A program made the position numbers and the translations under genes. From Pandoraea apista (lineage in GTDB: Bacteria > Pseudomonadota > Gammaproteobacteria > Burkholderiales > Burkholderiaceae): a DNA stretch of 64,000 nt. The stretch is from the NCBI RefSeq assembly GCF_001465595.2, contig NZ_CP013481.2:1736001-1800000 (forward strand). The letters run 5' to 3'. The notes beneath the pieces are model-generated. The model was not told the DNA's origin. It did not search any database and saw only the letters and a list, made by a program, of their open reading frames with translations. Shown piece after piece: positions 20,201 to 28,576 of this stretch (its first letter is position 1; the number at the start of each line of letters is the position of its first letter).

Positions 20201-20861
20201 GGCGGGCGAGTCGAAGGTCAACAGCGTGAGCGTGGGTCTTTACGGTTCGCATCTGACGGATACGAACTGGTTCGTCAACGGCGGCGCGTCGTACACGAAT
20301 CACAGCGTGAAGACGGATCGCACGGTGAGCGCACGTAACGCGTCGGCGCGGCTGACGGGCAAGACGAGCGGTCAGACGTTCGGCATGTTCGGTGAAGTGG
20401 GTAAGCGCTTTGAGGTGTCGGGCATGAACATCGATCCGTCGGTGGGGGTGCGTGTGGCGTCGACGCGTTTGAACGCGTTCGACGAGGCGAACCGAGACGG
20501 CTCGGGCAACGATGGCCTGAAGGTGGGTTCGCAGTCGCAGACCTCAACGCGAGGGGTGTTGGGCGTGCGTCTGTGGAGCGAAGTGGCGAGCGTTGCGGGT
20601 GGCAAGGTTGCCCCGTCGCTGCGTCTGACGTACGAGCGGGAGTTCAGCAACACGCAGAGCAGCCTGACGAGCGCGATCTATGGCGCATCGAACAAGTTCA
20701 CGGTGAAGGGTCCGAAGCTGGGCAAGGACATCTTCACGGCGGATTTGGGGCTGGATATGCAGCTCAAGAAGCAACTGGAGGTGCGCGTGGGCGGTAACGT
20801 GAGCGTGCGTAAGGGCGAGAACGCGCTGGGGGGTGGTATCTCGGCGAAGTATCGCTTCTAA
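17244..20861 (+). CDS. Autotransporter-barrel outer membrane protein with helical and beta-repeat passenger
   Basis: This 1205-residue type V secretion protein is probably anchored in the outer membrane with an exported passenger. A Sec signal peptide ends near AQA-EN (residues 33-35). Residues 35-230 are charged and helix-rich. Roughly residues 390-560 carry short degenerate repeats (ATILNAQG-, SIQNAGRL-, HLTNLGTT-like) suggesting a beta-helix. The barrel starts near residue 925 (GWASFNGGKTS) and ends in KYRF, the terminal aromatic expected by the BAM machinery. The start has GAGG 8 bases upstream. Composition is mosaic: 17521-17580 has 22 G/C of 60, while 20041-20100 has 39 of 60. Passenger function is unknown; adhesion is a family guess. 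The gene at 21392 is a paralogue. Confidence 0.85.
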   Translation: MKSKFQTSQTLRQSKICLAVATMLAAMSMPAQAENVIESEAAAWSEEKSNVAKRMSDRLQRLTDEYQEKLEKANSQSSLKTVRLNIYSKTKDIASEIDYKKEMANLSEVADKLIADLKGGGREIEGWLLDLRVADMENVKREIQKVMDAGSDEFERARGQFDVFLKNNAEALKSADEALSVGAKKTALNARFDALNNADEATFKLMANTKELVASSQNGSAAALTWGNNNLFNAHFDEGYPDGASQIGKETVLDITKRSGAVSDAIDGANGHERDVGTIRVAKDVTHLVGVIEGYLNVNQGLEGAGELAVAVGNSGSLNFEKGGKGIDPAARHVVLIAGSGASAEEVVAGAFGTGGKIDEEPGVIRFLAGTSAQNAAIAIATGAQLRFEEGSSAGASTIMVNDGTVHFDDAHAGSASIQNAGRLVVDSSTMGTSSVINGAEGEFTASDTQLEKMHLTNLGTTEFFGAAGGNARISNDGDGHVTIHDTNLENLSIDNANVLEIVNSSAGKATILNAQGAVVMFSDTALESLQLENRGTVIAKGNTTADNARIRMSGGVFDVSNIEGPEGRRHLDGEITIGSLSGRGDLLAEDTHATLGSLNQDDVFEGRILNSQEVPLDASMKMRAQLANGDDAQELAEYEGVRLTKVGTGNLTLTAGQSDVSMIAVEAGMLTAAHVNALGAGTVSIAAEGTVALNQDVTGVTELTNAGTLNLGMNKLEVGTYASETGAKIKSRIEKVDGELRGGNIRVSKEGNFEKTELLVSAANDIEIQDIVGNFEVVQAEGDAQVTGGKVTVGSISVDSKPITEDPKPVIDTKITEKNIVKFVAADGGYTANEQAVLASVDGVTVGDLSSGKIGGKVLSAMALQTAGSDEQRKSARMLSGESLVNNAVAAQAAATTFQRGMQTRMIAGGAMFDDKTTNGALAADNGIAGWASFNGGKTSQRGDGMSFDVKGLDGAIGVDKRVNRNTLVGASVGFGNQESKAKGLAGESKVNSVSVGLYGSHLTDTNWFVNGGASYTNHSVKTDRTVSARNASARLTGKTSGQTFGMFGEVGKRFEVSGMNIDPSVGVRVASTRLNAFDEANRDGSGNDGLKVGSQSQTSTRGVLGVRLWSEVASVAGGKVAPSLRLTYEREFSNTQSSLTSAIYGASNKFTVKGPKLGKDIFTADLGLDMQLKKQLEVRVGGNVSVRKGENALGGGISAKYRF

Positions 20862-20981
20862 GGAAGTCGGCAGGACGGCTTTCCTCGTGAGGGGAAAGCC
20901 CGGATCTCTTCCCAAGGGGGTCCGATCCGAGCGGCGTACCGCGCAGTCATGAGCGGTGCGTCGTGGGTTGAATATGGGTTG

Positions 20982-21015
20982 AAGCCCCCGTTACTTATTG
21001 GTAACGGGGGCTTTT
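20982..21015 (+). terminator. Rho-independent terminator after the first autotransporter gene
   Basis: AAGCCCCCGTTAC pairs with GTAACGGGGGCTT around TTATTG and is followed by T residues. A second hairpin without a T-run (GGCTTTCC / GGAAAGCC) lies just upstream at about 20878-20901. Confidence 0.9.
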
Positions 21016-21391
21016 GCATTTGAGCGCCAGCGTCAATCCAATTTTCAATAAGGGGCGGCAATGTGAATGATTCTGTCCATAAAACCGAGGCCGCATGACA
21101 CTACGCCGCGTCACTCCTGTGATTGGTGATTTGTAGGGGGTGGCAGCTAAAAAATGAGATTGATTGGTTGGATTCTATGTTTTGCTCCGCTTTATGTGGA
21201 GGTTTTCGCCAAGTTTTTCTTGGGATATGTCCCGGGAAAGGTGTTTCGAGCGAGCAATTTCCCAATGCCGTGCCTTAACAATCGTTAATACGTTAATCAC
21301 GTCCTACGATTCGTGTCACTCATCGAATGCAACGCAATTTGCGTGATTCATTCGACATCCGCCGATCACGAATTGAAGAGGAATACAGGAC
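21016..21391 (+). promoter_or_regulatory. Leader region of the second autotransporter gene
   Basis: No gene is visible in this stretch. It is moderately AT-rich from about 21120 on. CGTTAATA and CGTTAATC stand in tandem at 21283-21298, 8 bases apart, a possible regulator site or part of the promoter. GAGG near 21378 precedes the ATG at 21392. Confidence 0.35.
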
Positions 21392-23614
21392 ATGAAAGCC
21401 AACCAAATTGTGGCCAACAAGGACATACACGCCACACTCGACACTGCCACGCTGGCGGCGCGTGTTCGCCGCACGGCCATCGCCGGTGCGGCCGCCGTTG
21501 CACTGACGGGCGGCGGTATGGTCAGTGCCAATGCGGCAACGGAAATGGTCTCCGAAACGAGCGCTGCGGAAAAGAACTGGAAGCGTATCGCCGGTGCGGC
21601 TACCAAGCAGGTGATGCCGTCGGTTGACCCTGCACGTCATGTGCTGACGAGTGCTGCAGACATGAAGGCCGAACTGGCGATGATGCTCACGGTTGAGGGC
21701 AAGCAAAAGCAGGCGCTGATGAACGCGAGCGACGCGGTACTGAAGGCTGAAACCAATATGTTCCAGCGCGGACTGGGTCAGGCCGAGCAGCGCCTCGCCA
21801 AGGCTCGCGCGAACCTCGGCAAAGCCACGAAGGCACGCGAGGCGACTCAGGCAGTTCACGCCTATCTGGCGCTAGAGAAGGCTGATGCCGCACGCACGGT
21901 GTGGAAGAACATCGCGAGCGAATTGAAGTCGGGTTTGGCCAATCAGCAGACCTCGAACATCGAGAAGGAAATTTCGTTTGCCGATGCATCAGGTCTTTCG
22001 GTCGACGACTTCTTCTCGCGTATCGACCGCGCTATCGCTGAGGGTAAGAGGAATAACGACAAGATGGAAAAGGAACTCAACAAGCCGGAGTTCCTTAAGA
22101 AGATTGATCACGACACGGCCAAAGCCAAGCGCGCTCTGGCGTTGCTCAAGGCCAAGCAAATGGTCGAGCCGATGGTCGCCAAGGAGGCGATGGACGAGAT
22201 CGCGTCGAAGCTCGACATGCCCGCGCCCGCAATGGCCAAGGCCAGCGAAGTGCCGAACACCGTGATTTACCCGGCCGCGAAGGAAATCACCACCGTCACA
22301 TTTGCCGACGCCTCGAACGACGACTGGCGGAAATGGCTTGATGACCGTTCCCGTGAGATCAAGGAGGGTGCAGAAGATATCGCCACGATCGTCGAGACGA
22401 GCGACCACGCGCCGGATGACGAAAAGGCGACAACTCGTGAAACCCTGGCCGAAGTCATTGAAAAGATCGATGCCGACCTCGACGTGTCGAAGGGTGACGA
22501 GAGCAACGAAGGTGACGGCAAAGGTACCGACGAAGGCACCCCGGAAGGCGACGGTAAAGACTCTGTCACCGACGAACCTGACGTCGTGCCGCCGGCGGAA
22601 GTGGAAGCGGTGGCACAACCCGCATTCTCTGTCGAACAAGCCATGGCATCGGGTGTCGTGCTGACCCAGATGGCCAACGCTGCTCAGCAAAATGCGGAAC
22701 TGTTCCGCAAGGGCATGCAGGACCGTCTCTCGGGCGACGATGCGTTCATGCAGCCGACAGACATCGGCGCGATGGGGGCCGGTATTTCCACCTGGGCACA
22801 GGCCATGGGCGGTCAGACGACCGGCATGGGGCGCGATGGCGTTCCCGGCTTCTCAATGAGCGGTGCCGGCGTGGTGGCAGGCGTTGATGCCAAAAAGAAC
22901 AACACACGGGTGGGTGTCGCCGTGGGGTACAGCGATGCAAGCGTCAATGCGAACGGCGAGAGCAGCCAGAACGCCTCGTCGAAGGTGAGCACGTATAGCG
23001 TTGGCCTGTATGGCGCCCATGAAGTCGATGGCTGGTTCGCCAACGGTGGCGTGTCGTACAGCGCGCACAGTATCAAGAGCCAGCGTGCGGCGAAACTTGG
23101 CGGCGAAATCTACGGCCTGAGCGGCAAGACGAGCGCCACGACCGTGGGTGGCTTTGTCCAGTTCGGCAAGCATATCGTCACGCGCGCCGTGAATATCGAT
23201 CCGAGCATCACGCTCAAGGTCGCGAACACCTCGGTCAAGGGCTTCACCGAAACCGGCACCGCTGGTCTCAAGGTCGACGGCAGCAACTTCAACTCGGCGC
23301 GTGTGGGCATGGGTGCGCGCCTGTGGAAAGCGTTTGGCGACGAGTCGCACAGCATCACGCCGTCGCTGCGTATTTCTTACGAACGTGAGTTGGCGCACGG
23401 CGCACCGTCGATGGACGTTGCCCTCGCCAACGCGGCAAACGCAGGCAAACTTACTGTCACGGGTAACAAGTTTGGCAGTGACATCGTCAGCGCGGAAGCC
23501 AGTGTCGACGTGAAACTCGGCAAGAAGCTCTCGCTTCGTGGCGGCGTGAACGGTAGCGTGCGCCAAGGTCAAACGCAAGCCGGTGTGGCCGGTTCGCTCA
23601 AGTACGTCTGGTAA
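21392..23614 (+). CDS. Autotransporter-barrel outer membrane protein with alpha-helical passenger
   Basis: This 740-residue protein is likely an outer-membrane autotransporter-type protein. An extended signal region ends near SANA-AT (about residue 48). Residues 60-290 are rich in Ala, Lys and Glu with heptad-like spacing, so the passenger looks helical rather than beta-helical. An acidic, Asp/Glu/Gly-rich linker lies at about 335-410. The barrel begins near residue 460 (ISTWAQAMGGQTTG) and ends in LKYVW, with the terminal aromatic. The linker before the barrel (LFRKGMQDRLSGDDAFM) parallels FQRGMQTRMIAGGAMF in the upstream paralogue. The tandem arrangement suggests duplication followed by passenger replacement. 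Function is unknown. Confidence 0.82.
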   Translation: MKANQIVANKDIHATLDTATLAARVRRTAIAGAAAVALTGGGMVSANAATEMVSETSAAEKNWKRIAGAATKQVMPSVDPARHVLTSAADMKAELAMMLTVEGKQKQALMNASDAVLKAETNMFQRGLGQAEQRLAKARANLGKATKAREATQAVHAYLALEKADAARTVWKNIASELKSGLANQQTSNIEKEISFADASGLSVDDFFSRIDRAIAEGKRNNDKMEKELNKPEFLKKIDHDTAKAKRALALLKAKQMVEPMVAKEAMDEIASKLDMPAPAMAKASEVPNTVIYPAAKEITTVTFADASNDDWRKWLDDRSREIKEGAEDIATIVETSDHAPDDEKATTRETLAEVIEKIDADLDVSKGDESNEGDGKGTDEGTPEGDGKDSVTDEPDVVPPAEVEAVAQPAFSVEQAMASGVVLTQMANAAQQNAELFRKGMQDRLSGDDAFMQPTDIGAMGAGISTWAQAMGGQTTGMGRDGVPGFSMSGAGVVAGVDAKKNNTRVGVAVGYSDASVNANGESSQNASSKVSTYSVGLYGAHEVDGWFANGGVSYSAHSIKSQRAAKLGGEIYGLSGKTSATTVGGFVQFGKHIVTRAVNIDPSITLKVANTSVKGFTETGTAGLKVDGSNFNSARVGMGARLWKAFGDESHSITPSLRISYERELAHGAPSMDVALANAANAGKLTVTGNKFGSDIVSAEASVDVKLGKKLSLRGGVNGSVRQGQTQAGVAGSLKYVW

Positions 23615-23665
23615 TCCAGGTGTGAGAGGTGCCGGTATGCCCGGCACCAAATTCGCGAGGTAGGT

Positions 23666-23739
23666 GCAGTAGCAATAATGGCAGTAACGGCAGTAATCGC
23701 AGAAGTAGTAACGGCAGTAGTTCCCGTAGTCGCAGTAAA
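23666..23739. repeat. Degenerate short repeat array built on GCAGTA
   Basis: Five copies of GCAGTA and several near-copies (GCAATA, GAAGTAGTA, CCGTAGT) are scattered through 74 bases between the autotransporter stop and its terminator. The array is non-coding and looks like slippage-generated sequence. Confidence 0.6.
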
Positions 23740-23740
23740 G

Positions 23741-23776
23741 AAAAAGCCGTCCGGCATTACGCTGGACGGCTTTTTT
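23741..23776. terminator. Bidirectional terminator between autotransporter and porin genes
   Basis: AAAAAGCCGTCC pairs with GGACGGCTTTTT around an 11-base loop. The A-run on the left gives a T-run for the convergent porin transcript, so it can end both. Confidence 0.92.
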
Positions 23777-23807
23777 CGTCTTGCGGATTCACACTGACAT
23801 CGCGCGA

Positions 23808-24872
23808 TCAGAACGAATGCGAGACCCCGATATAGGCGCCGGTCTGGCTCTTCCCTGCGGGCGGATTGTCGAGCGAGTCGCTCGGAATCGCCGCGACCGA
23901 GAAACTCTGATTCGCGCTGTTCTTCACGTAGGCGACCGTGCCGTACAGGAAGGTGCGCTTCGAGAGGTTATATGTCGTGCCCAGTTCGAACATCGTGGCG
24001 TGGCCGAAGCCGCCCGGCACGTTCACGTGATACACCGCCGCATTCGCGGCCCACGCCTGTGTCGCCTGATACTTCACGCCGGCCCAGTAATGATCGGCGC
24101 GTGTCGCGAAGTCGGGCGCCGGGGCGTCCGGCGCGGACATGTGCGTGTAGCCCAGCGAAATCGTGAAGCGATTCAGGAATACGTTTGCCCCGGCGAAGTA
24201 CTCGCGCGACGTGGCGAACACATCGGTGAAGCGCCCGTTGGTGTCGCGAATTTCGTCGTACAAGGCGCGCAACTGGAACCGATCATGGGTGTATGTCAAC
24301 TGGGCACCCATGCCCCGGCCGCTGTTGAACTGACCGGCAATGTTCGAGAACGCGTACTGGCCTGCGACATCGAAGCCATACCAGTTCGGGCTCTGATAGT
24401 TGACGGTATTGCTCGCTTGCGGCCAGTTACGTCCGCGCACCAGCGACGCCGAGGAGAAAGCCTGCTGCTGGAACGGATCGAAGTCCCATACCCCGTTGCT
24501 GATGAACAGGTTTCGGCCAAGGGTCAGTTGCCCCCAGGAGCGGGAGTTGAAGCCCACCAGCGCGCGCCGGTCGAAGATCGATCCCGAGCCGTTGTTGTTG
24601 TAGCCGTTCATCAACTGGAACCCGCCTTCCAGATTGAATACGGCGTGCAATCCCTGTCCAAGATCTTCATAGCCGCGCAGGCCGAACAGGCTGGTGCCGT
24701 AGTCGCCGCCTTGCGCGCTCCAGCGCGATGTGGTGCCGCCGTTACCGTCCTGCAGGTTGTTCATGAACTGAAAGCCGCCATCGACGCGGCCGTAAAGCTG
24801 CACACTCGATTGCGCGTGCGCAAACGTGCCGATGCTGCATAGCAGGCTGGCGGCAATGAGTTTCTTTTTCAT
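23808..24872 (-). CDS. Porin of the Burkholderiales OmpC-like family
   Basis: This 354-residue outer-membrane porin begins with a signal peptide MKKKLIAASLLCSIGTFAHA, cleaved before QSSVQLYGRVDGGFQF, the typical mature start of these trimeric porins. The body has repeated amphipathic strands (GFNSRSWGQLTLGRN, LFGLRGYEDLG) and the C-terminus GVSHSF ends in phenylalanine. GGGGAG lies 6 bases before the ATG. It reads left and shares a bidirectional terminator with the autotransporter gene. Solute preference cannot be read. Confidence 0.93.
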   Translation of the reverse strand: MKKKLIAASLLCSIGTFAHAQSSVQLYGRVDGGFQFMNNLQDGNGGTTSRWSAQGGDYGTSLFGLRGYEDLGQGLHAVFNLEGGFQLMNGYNNNGSGSIFDRRALVGFNSRSWGQLTLGRNLFISNGVWDFDPFQQQAFSSASLVRGRNWPQASNTVNYQSPNWYGFDVAGQYAFSNIAGQFNSGRGMGAQLTYTHDRFQLRALYDEIRDTNGRFTDVFATSREYFAGANVFLNRFTISLGYTHMSAPDAPAPDFATRADHYWAGVKYQATQAWAANAAVYHVNVPGGFGHATMFELGTTYNLSKRTFLYGTVAYVKNSANQSFSVAAIPSDSLDNPPAGKSQTGAYIGVSHSF

Positions 24873-25385
24873 GGTCTGCTCCCCAGGTTGCGTTTTGCCC
24901 CGCACCATCCTTGCGTGGTTATGTCCGTCGTCGTCTCGCGGCGCCCGAGTGGACGCGAAGCGAAAGCGCGGCGGGAAAGTCTGAAATTTCGTTACGAGTG
25001 ACGAGAAATAGGCAAGCGGGAGCGCCTGGGCAACGGGCGCCGCGTGAGGAGACGCGGGCGGTTGCAAGTGATGCCGTCACGCTCTGGTCGTCAGAGATCG
25101 TCGTCATGGCAGTCCACTGGCGTAGGTCTGCAACAGCGCGGCGCAAGCGCAGACAGCTTCGTGCGCGATTGCGAGACCGGAGTTGGCTGGGCAAGGGCGA
25201 TCGTGGTGTCACATAGCTTGAAGTGCGACACAACGGGCGCGCTTCGCCCGGATGGCTTCTTTTATATCCGATTTCCCGGGGATGCAACATCGGGTAAAGG
25301 CTTAGTACGCCGATTGTTGCTTGGCCGCAACCGAAATGCCTTGATCGACGAGACAAATTCGGGCCAAAGCCTTCAGTCGGTCGTT
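24873..25385. other. Intergenic stretch between porin and LysR genes
   Basis: About 513 bases hold no convincing gene in any frame. The part near 24880-25000 should contain the porin promoter. I found no strong promoter boxes, repeats or terminator with a T-run here. Confidence 0.4.
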
Positions 25386-26315
25386 TCAGTCCGGCGCACC
25401 GAAGGCTTCCATCTTGCTCGCGAGGTGGGTCAGCAACCGGTTGGCGGCACCGGAAAGCCGCCGCCCGGCGCGGGTGACGAGATGCGCTTCGGCGCCCTTG
25501 AGAATGGGGTGATCGACCGGCAGCGCACACAGCACACCGGCCTCGATCTCTTGCGAGACCGCGAACGTGGGCAGAAATGTCGCGCCCAGTCCCGCGCGTA
25601 CGAAATGCTTGAGCACGGAAATCGAGTTGGTGGTGACCGTCGGCGTAAGCCGATGCTTTTCCGACTGCTCGGCCAGCGCCATCAGTTGACGCGTGCCGTA
25701 AGCGCCGTGCATGAGCGCGAGCGGCACGTTGTAGAGTGCGTCGAGCTGGAGCGATCCCGTTTTGTCCAGCCGATCCATGAGCGAGGAGTCGGGGGCCACG
25801 ATAGCGTGCACTGGCTGACGCATCTGTGCACGCGACACGATCTTGGGTTCGGCCGGCGGGTTGTAGACAAGTCCGATGTCCGCGTCGTCCTCGGCAACGA
25901 GCCGCATGACCTCGTTGGTGCCCGCCAGATCGAGCGTCAGCGTGATATCAGGGTAGCGCTTGCAGAAGTACTGGAGCGGCGCGCCCATCAGATCGCTCAC
26001 AAATCCCTCGCCGACCGCAAGCCGGATGTGACCGCGCCGCAGCCCTCGCACTTCCTGGAGCTTGGCCAGCAGGTCCTCCTGGTGCGCGCGTTGCTCCCGG
26101 TAGTACTCCATGAGCAAACGGCCAGCTTGCGTGAGGTGCACGCCACGTTTGTGGCGTTCGATGAGCGGCAGCGCCAGTTCGGCCTCCAGCAAGGCGATCT
26201 GGCGGCTGACGGCGGAGGGCGCGATGTCGAGTCTGTCGGCGGCGGCGCGCACGGTGCCGCACTGCACGGCTTCGAACAGATAGGGCAGGCGGCTTTCGGT
26301 GATGGCAGGTGTCAT
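25386..26315 (-). CDS. LysR family transcriptional regulator
   Basis: This 309-residue regulator shows the LysR HTH (AAADRLDIAPSAVSRQIALLEAELALPL) and an effector-binding domain of normal length. It is divergent from the VOC-dehydrogenase-ALDH-DUF3100 genes with 263 bases between starts, so it most likely controls that operon. The effector is unknown but is plausibly a substrate or intermediate of the operon. Confidence 0.9.
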   Translation of the reverse strand: MTPAITESRLPYLFEAVQCGTVRAAADRLDIAPSAVSRQIALLEAELALPLIERHKRGVHLTQAGRLLMEYYREQRAHQEDLLAKLQEVRGLRRGHIRLAVGEGFVSDLMGAPLQYFCKRYPDITLTLDLAGTNEVMRLVAEDDADIGLVYNPPAEPKIVSRAQMRQPVHAIVAPDSSLMDRLDKTGSLQLDALYNVPLALMHGAYGTRQLMALAEQSEKHRLTPTVTTNSISVLKHFVRAGLGATFLPTFAVSQEIEAGVLCALPVDHPILKGAEAHLVTRAGRRLSGAANRLLTHLASKMEAFGAPD

Positions 26316-26520
26316 ACCCTAAAGACTAATTTTTAGAACAAAAATCTTCAAGCGTTGTCATTGAGCGTCGTTTTTTTTCAATTCACACTGCAAAACATGC
26401 GGATCGGCCCCTTCGTCAGGCAACGAACCCAGGCGAGGCCTGGTGGAGGCGGTCCGATTCCGCGCCAGTTTCGCAGTCGGTGGCCGAGACACAAGGGATA
26501 ACGCCTCGGGCCGTACTAAC

Positions 26521-26560
26521 CAGCACCCGGCAGCACCCGGCAGCACCAAGCAGCACAGGG
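26521..26560 (+). repeat. Four tandem 10-bp repeats in the leader of the VOC gene
   Basis: Four head-to-tail 10-mers: CAGCACCCGG twice, then CAGCACCAAG and CAGCACAGGG. Their period equals one DNA turn. The array ends 8 bases before the GGAG ribosome site of the VOC gene. Confidence 0.75.
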
Positions 26561-26578
26561 CTATTACGGAGACACCAG

Positions 26579-27484
26579 ATGATTCCTCCGCGCAACACGC
26601 GATTTGGCATCGATCATCCACTGGTTACCGTGCACGACCATCCGCGGCGGCTGTCGCATTACACGCGCATGGGCTTTTCCCCGTCGCCGGTGTCGTATCA
26701 CCCTTGGGGCACGGTCACGTCGCTCATGATGTTCGAGGACAACTTCATCGAACTGATCGGCGTGGAGAACGCCGGCAAGTTCGGCACAAACGCCGTTGGT
26801 GATTTTTGCTTCGGACGCTATCTCGGCCGTTTTCTGGCGCGCGAGGAAGGCGTCTCGCTGATTGCCCTGCACAGCAAGGACATACGCGCGGACCATGCGC
26901 GCCTCGTGCAGACCGGTCTCGAGGCGCAGGGCATTCTCGATTTCCGGCGGCCGATGCGCAAGCCGGATGGCGCGCACGACGAGGCTGTCGTCTCGCTGGG
27001 CCTGTTTATCGACGATTCGCTGGGCGACGCATCGAACTTCATTTGCCAGCAGCACCGGCCCGAGCTGATCTGGGTGCCCGACTGGCAGCGCCATCCCAAT
27101 GGGGTGAGCAACATCATCGGTGTGACTTATGTAACGCCGGATACCGTTTCCCTGCGCACGCTCGCCACACGATGGCAGCAGATGTATGGGGCGCGGCATG
27201 TCGATCTGTATGACGGCGGCGCCGTGGCCGATACCGGTTGCGGCCATTTGCGCGCACTGTCGCCGCAGCGTGCCGAAGCCCGTTATGCGGCGGTCGGTTT
27301 GCCGATGGCGCAGGCCGTGCGCACGCACGCCGTGGCGATCACGCTGCTGGCGCCGGATCTGGCGCACATCGAGGCGCTGTGGCGAGAGCACGGCGTGCCC
27401 TATGGCTATAACGAACATGGGCTGGTGGTAGAGCCCGAGTTTGCAGGCAATGTCGTGCTGGAGTTCGTGAATCACCCGCACTGA
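26579..27484 (+). CDS. VOC family protein (Glyoxalase_3-like)
   Basis: This 301-residue protein appears to belong to the vicinal-oxygen-chelate superfamily. FGIDHPLVTVHDHPRR and GMDSL-like MGFSPSPVSYHPWGT at the N-terminus resemble the first beta-alpha-beta module of glyoxalase-3-type proteins, and FEDNFIELIGV fits the metal-binding strand with a glutamate. The start at 26579 has GGAG 7 bases upstream. Members catalyse dioxygenation, isomerisation or lyase reactions at a metal centre; which applies here is not visible. It is the first gene of the operon divergent from the LysR regulator. Confidence 0.75.
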   Translation: MIPPRNTRFGIDHPLVTVHDHPRRLSHYTRMGFSPSPVSYHPWGTVTSLMMFEDNFIELIGVENAGKFGTNAVGDFCFGRYLGRFLAREEGVSLIALHSKDIRADHARLVQTGLEAQGILDFRRPMRKPDGAHDEAVVSLGLFIDDSLGDASNFICQQHRPELIWVPDWQRHPNGVSNIIGVTYVTPDTVSLRTLATRWQQMYGARHVDLYDGGAVADTGCGHLRALSPQRAEARYAAVGLPMAQAVRTHAVAITLLAPDLAHIEALWREHGVPYGYNEHGLVVEPEFAGNVVLEFVNHPH

Positions 27485-27588
27485 GATCCCCTGAAATATC
27501 CAAGCGGCGGCCGGATGACCCGGCCGGCGGAGCAACGCGGCGTCGCCCGTGGGGGCGGCGTCATCCTCGCAGTCAATCTGGAGTCAAC

Positions 27589-28470
27589 ATGAAAATCATC
27601 GGAGTGGTCGGACTGGGCAATATGGGACGCGGCATGGCGCTGTCGTTGCAGCGCGGCGGCTTCACTGTGCTCGGTTTCGATCCGTCGCCGGCTGCCGGTC
27701 GTGCCCTGGCCGAGGCCGGCATCGGCCTGCGCGCTTCGGTCGCCGAACTCGCTCGCGAAGCCGACGTCCTGGTGCTGTCGCTGCCGACATCGCAAGTTGT
27801 CGAAGCCGTGGTGAATGGCGCCGACGGCATTGCCGCGAACGGTCGCGAGGGGCTGATCGTCGTGGACACGTCGACGGCCGATCCGCAAAGCACGCGTGCG
27901 CTGGCGGCCACGCTGCGCCAGAAAGGCATTGCCCTGGTCGACGCGCCGGTCTCCGGCGGCCCGAAGGGCGCATTGAACGGCGCGCTCACCATGGTACTGG
28001 GCGGCTCGGCCGACGACATCGCCCGTGTCGAGCCGGTACTTGCCGCCATGTCGGCCAAGCGTGTGCACATCGGCGACGTGGGCGCGGGGCATGTTACCAA
28101 GCTCATCAATAACCTGATGTGTGCCGCGCATCTGGTCGTGGCTGGCGAGGCGATGCGTCTGGCGAAAGCGGCCGGCGTTGCACCGGAACAAGTGCTGGAG
28201 GGCCTGAACGCGGGCTCGGGGCGCAGTGGTGTGACGCAGACCAACTACCCGACGTGGATTCTGAACGACGCCTTCGACTCGGGTTTCACGATGAAGCTCA
28301 TGCGCAAGGACGTGCGTCTGGCCATGGCGCTCGCCGAGCAGACCGGCACGCTCGCCACGGGCCCGCTCTCGGCAGAAGTCGGCCGTCTGTGGGCGGCCAG
28401 TGCCGCGACGGTTGGCGATGACGAGGATTTCAACCGCATCGTGCAGTTCATCGAGCCGGGCCGCGCGTAA
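27589..28470 (+). CDS. NAD(P)-dependent beta-hydroxyacid dehydrogenase (HIBADH family)
   Basis: This 293-residue enzyme begins with the Rossmann motif VVGLGNMGRGMA. DAPVSGGPKGALNGALTMV (about residue 122) and the catalytic-lysine region GHVTKLINN (about residue 170) mark the 3-hydroxyisobutyrate / tartronate semialdehyde reductase family. It probably interconverts a beta-hydroxyacid and its semialdehyde. It follows the VOC gene after 104 bases and precedes an aldehyde dehydrogenase, suggesting consecutive oxidation steps. Substrate is not determined. Confidence 0.88.
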   Translation: MKIIGVVGLGNMGRGMALSLQRGGFTVLGFDPSPAAGRALAEAGIGLRASVAELAREADVLVLSLPTSQVVEAVVNGADGIAANGREGLIVVDTSTADPQSTRALAATLRQKGIALVDAPVSGGPKGALNGALTMVLGGSADDIARVEPVLAAMSAKRVHIGDVGAGHVTKLINNLMCAAHLVVAGEAMRLAKAAGVAPEQVLEGLNAGSGRSGVTQTNYPTWILNDAFDSGFTMKLMRKDVRLAMALAEQTGTLATGPLSAEVGRLWAASAATVGDDEDFNRIVQFIEPGRA

Positions 28471-28576
28471 GCGTTCCCGACGGGCAACCCGCACGACACC
28501 CACGCATTCGCGTTCGATACTTTTTTCGTTTGACGACACGATGCGCCCGAGGCGGCGCATCGCACGGAGTTTTCTC

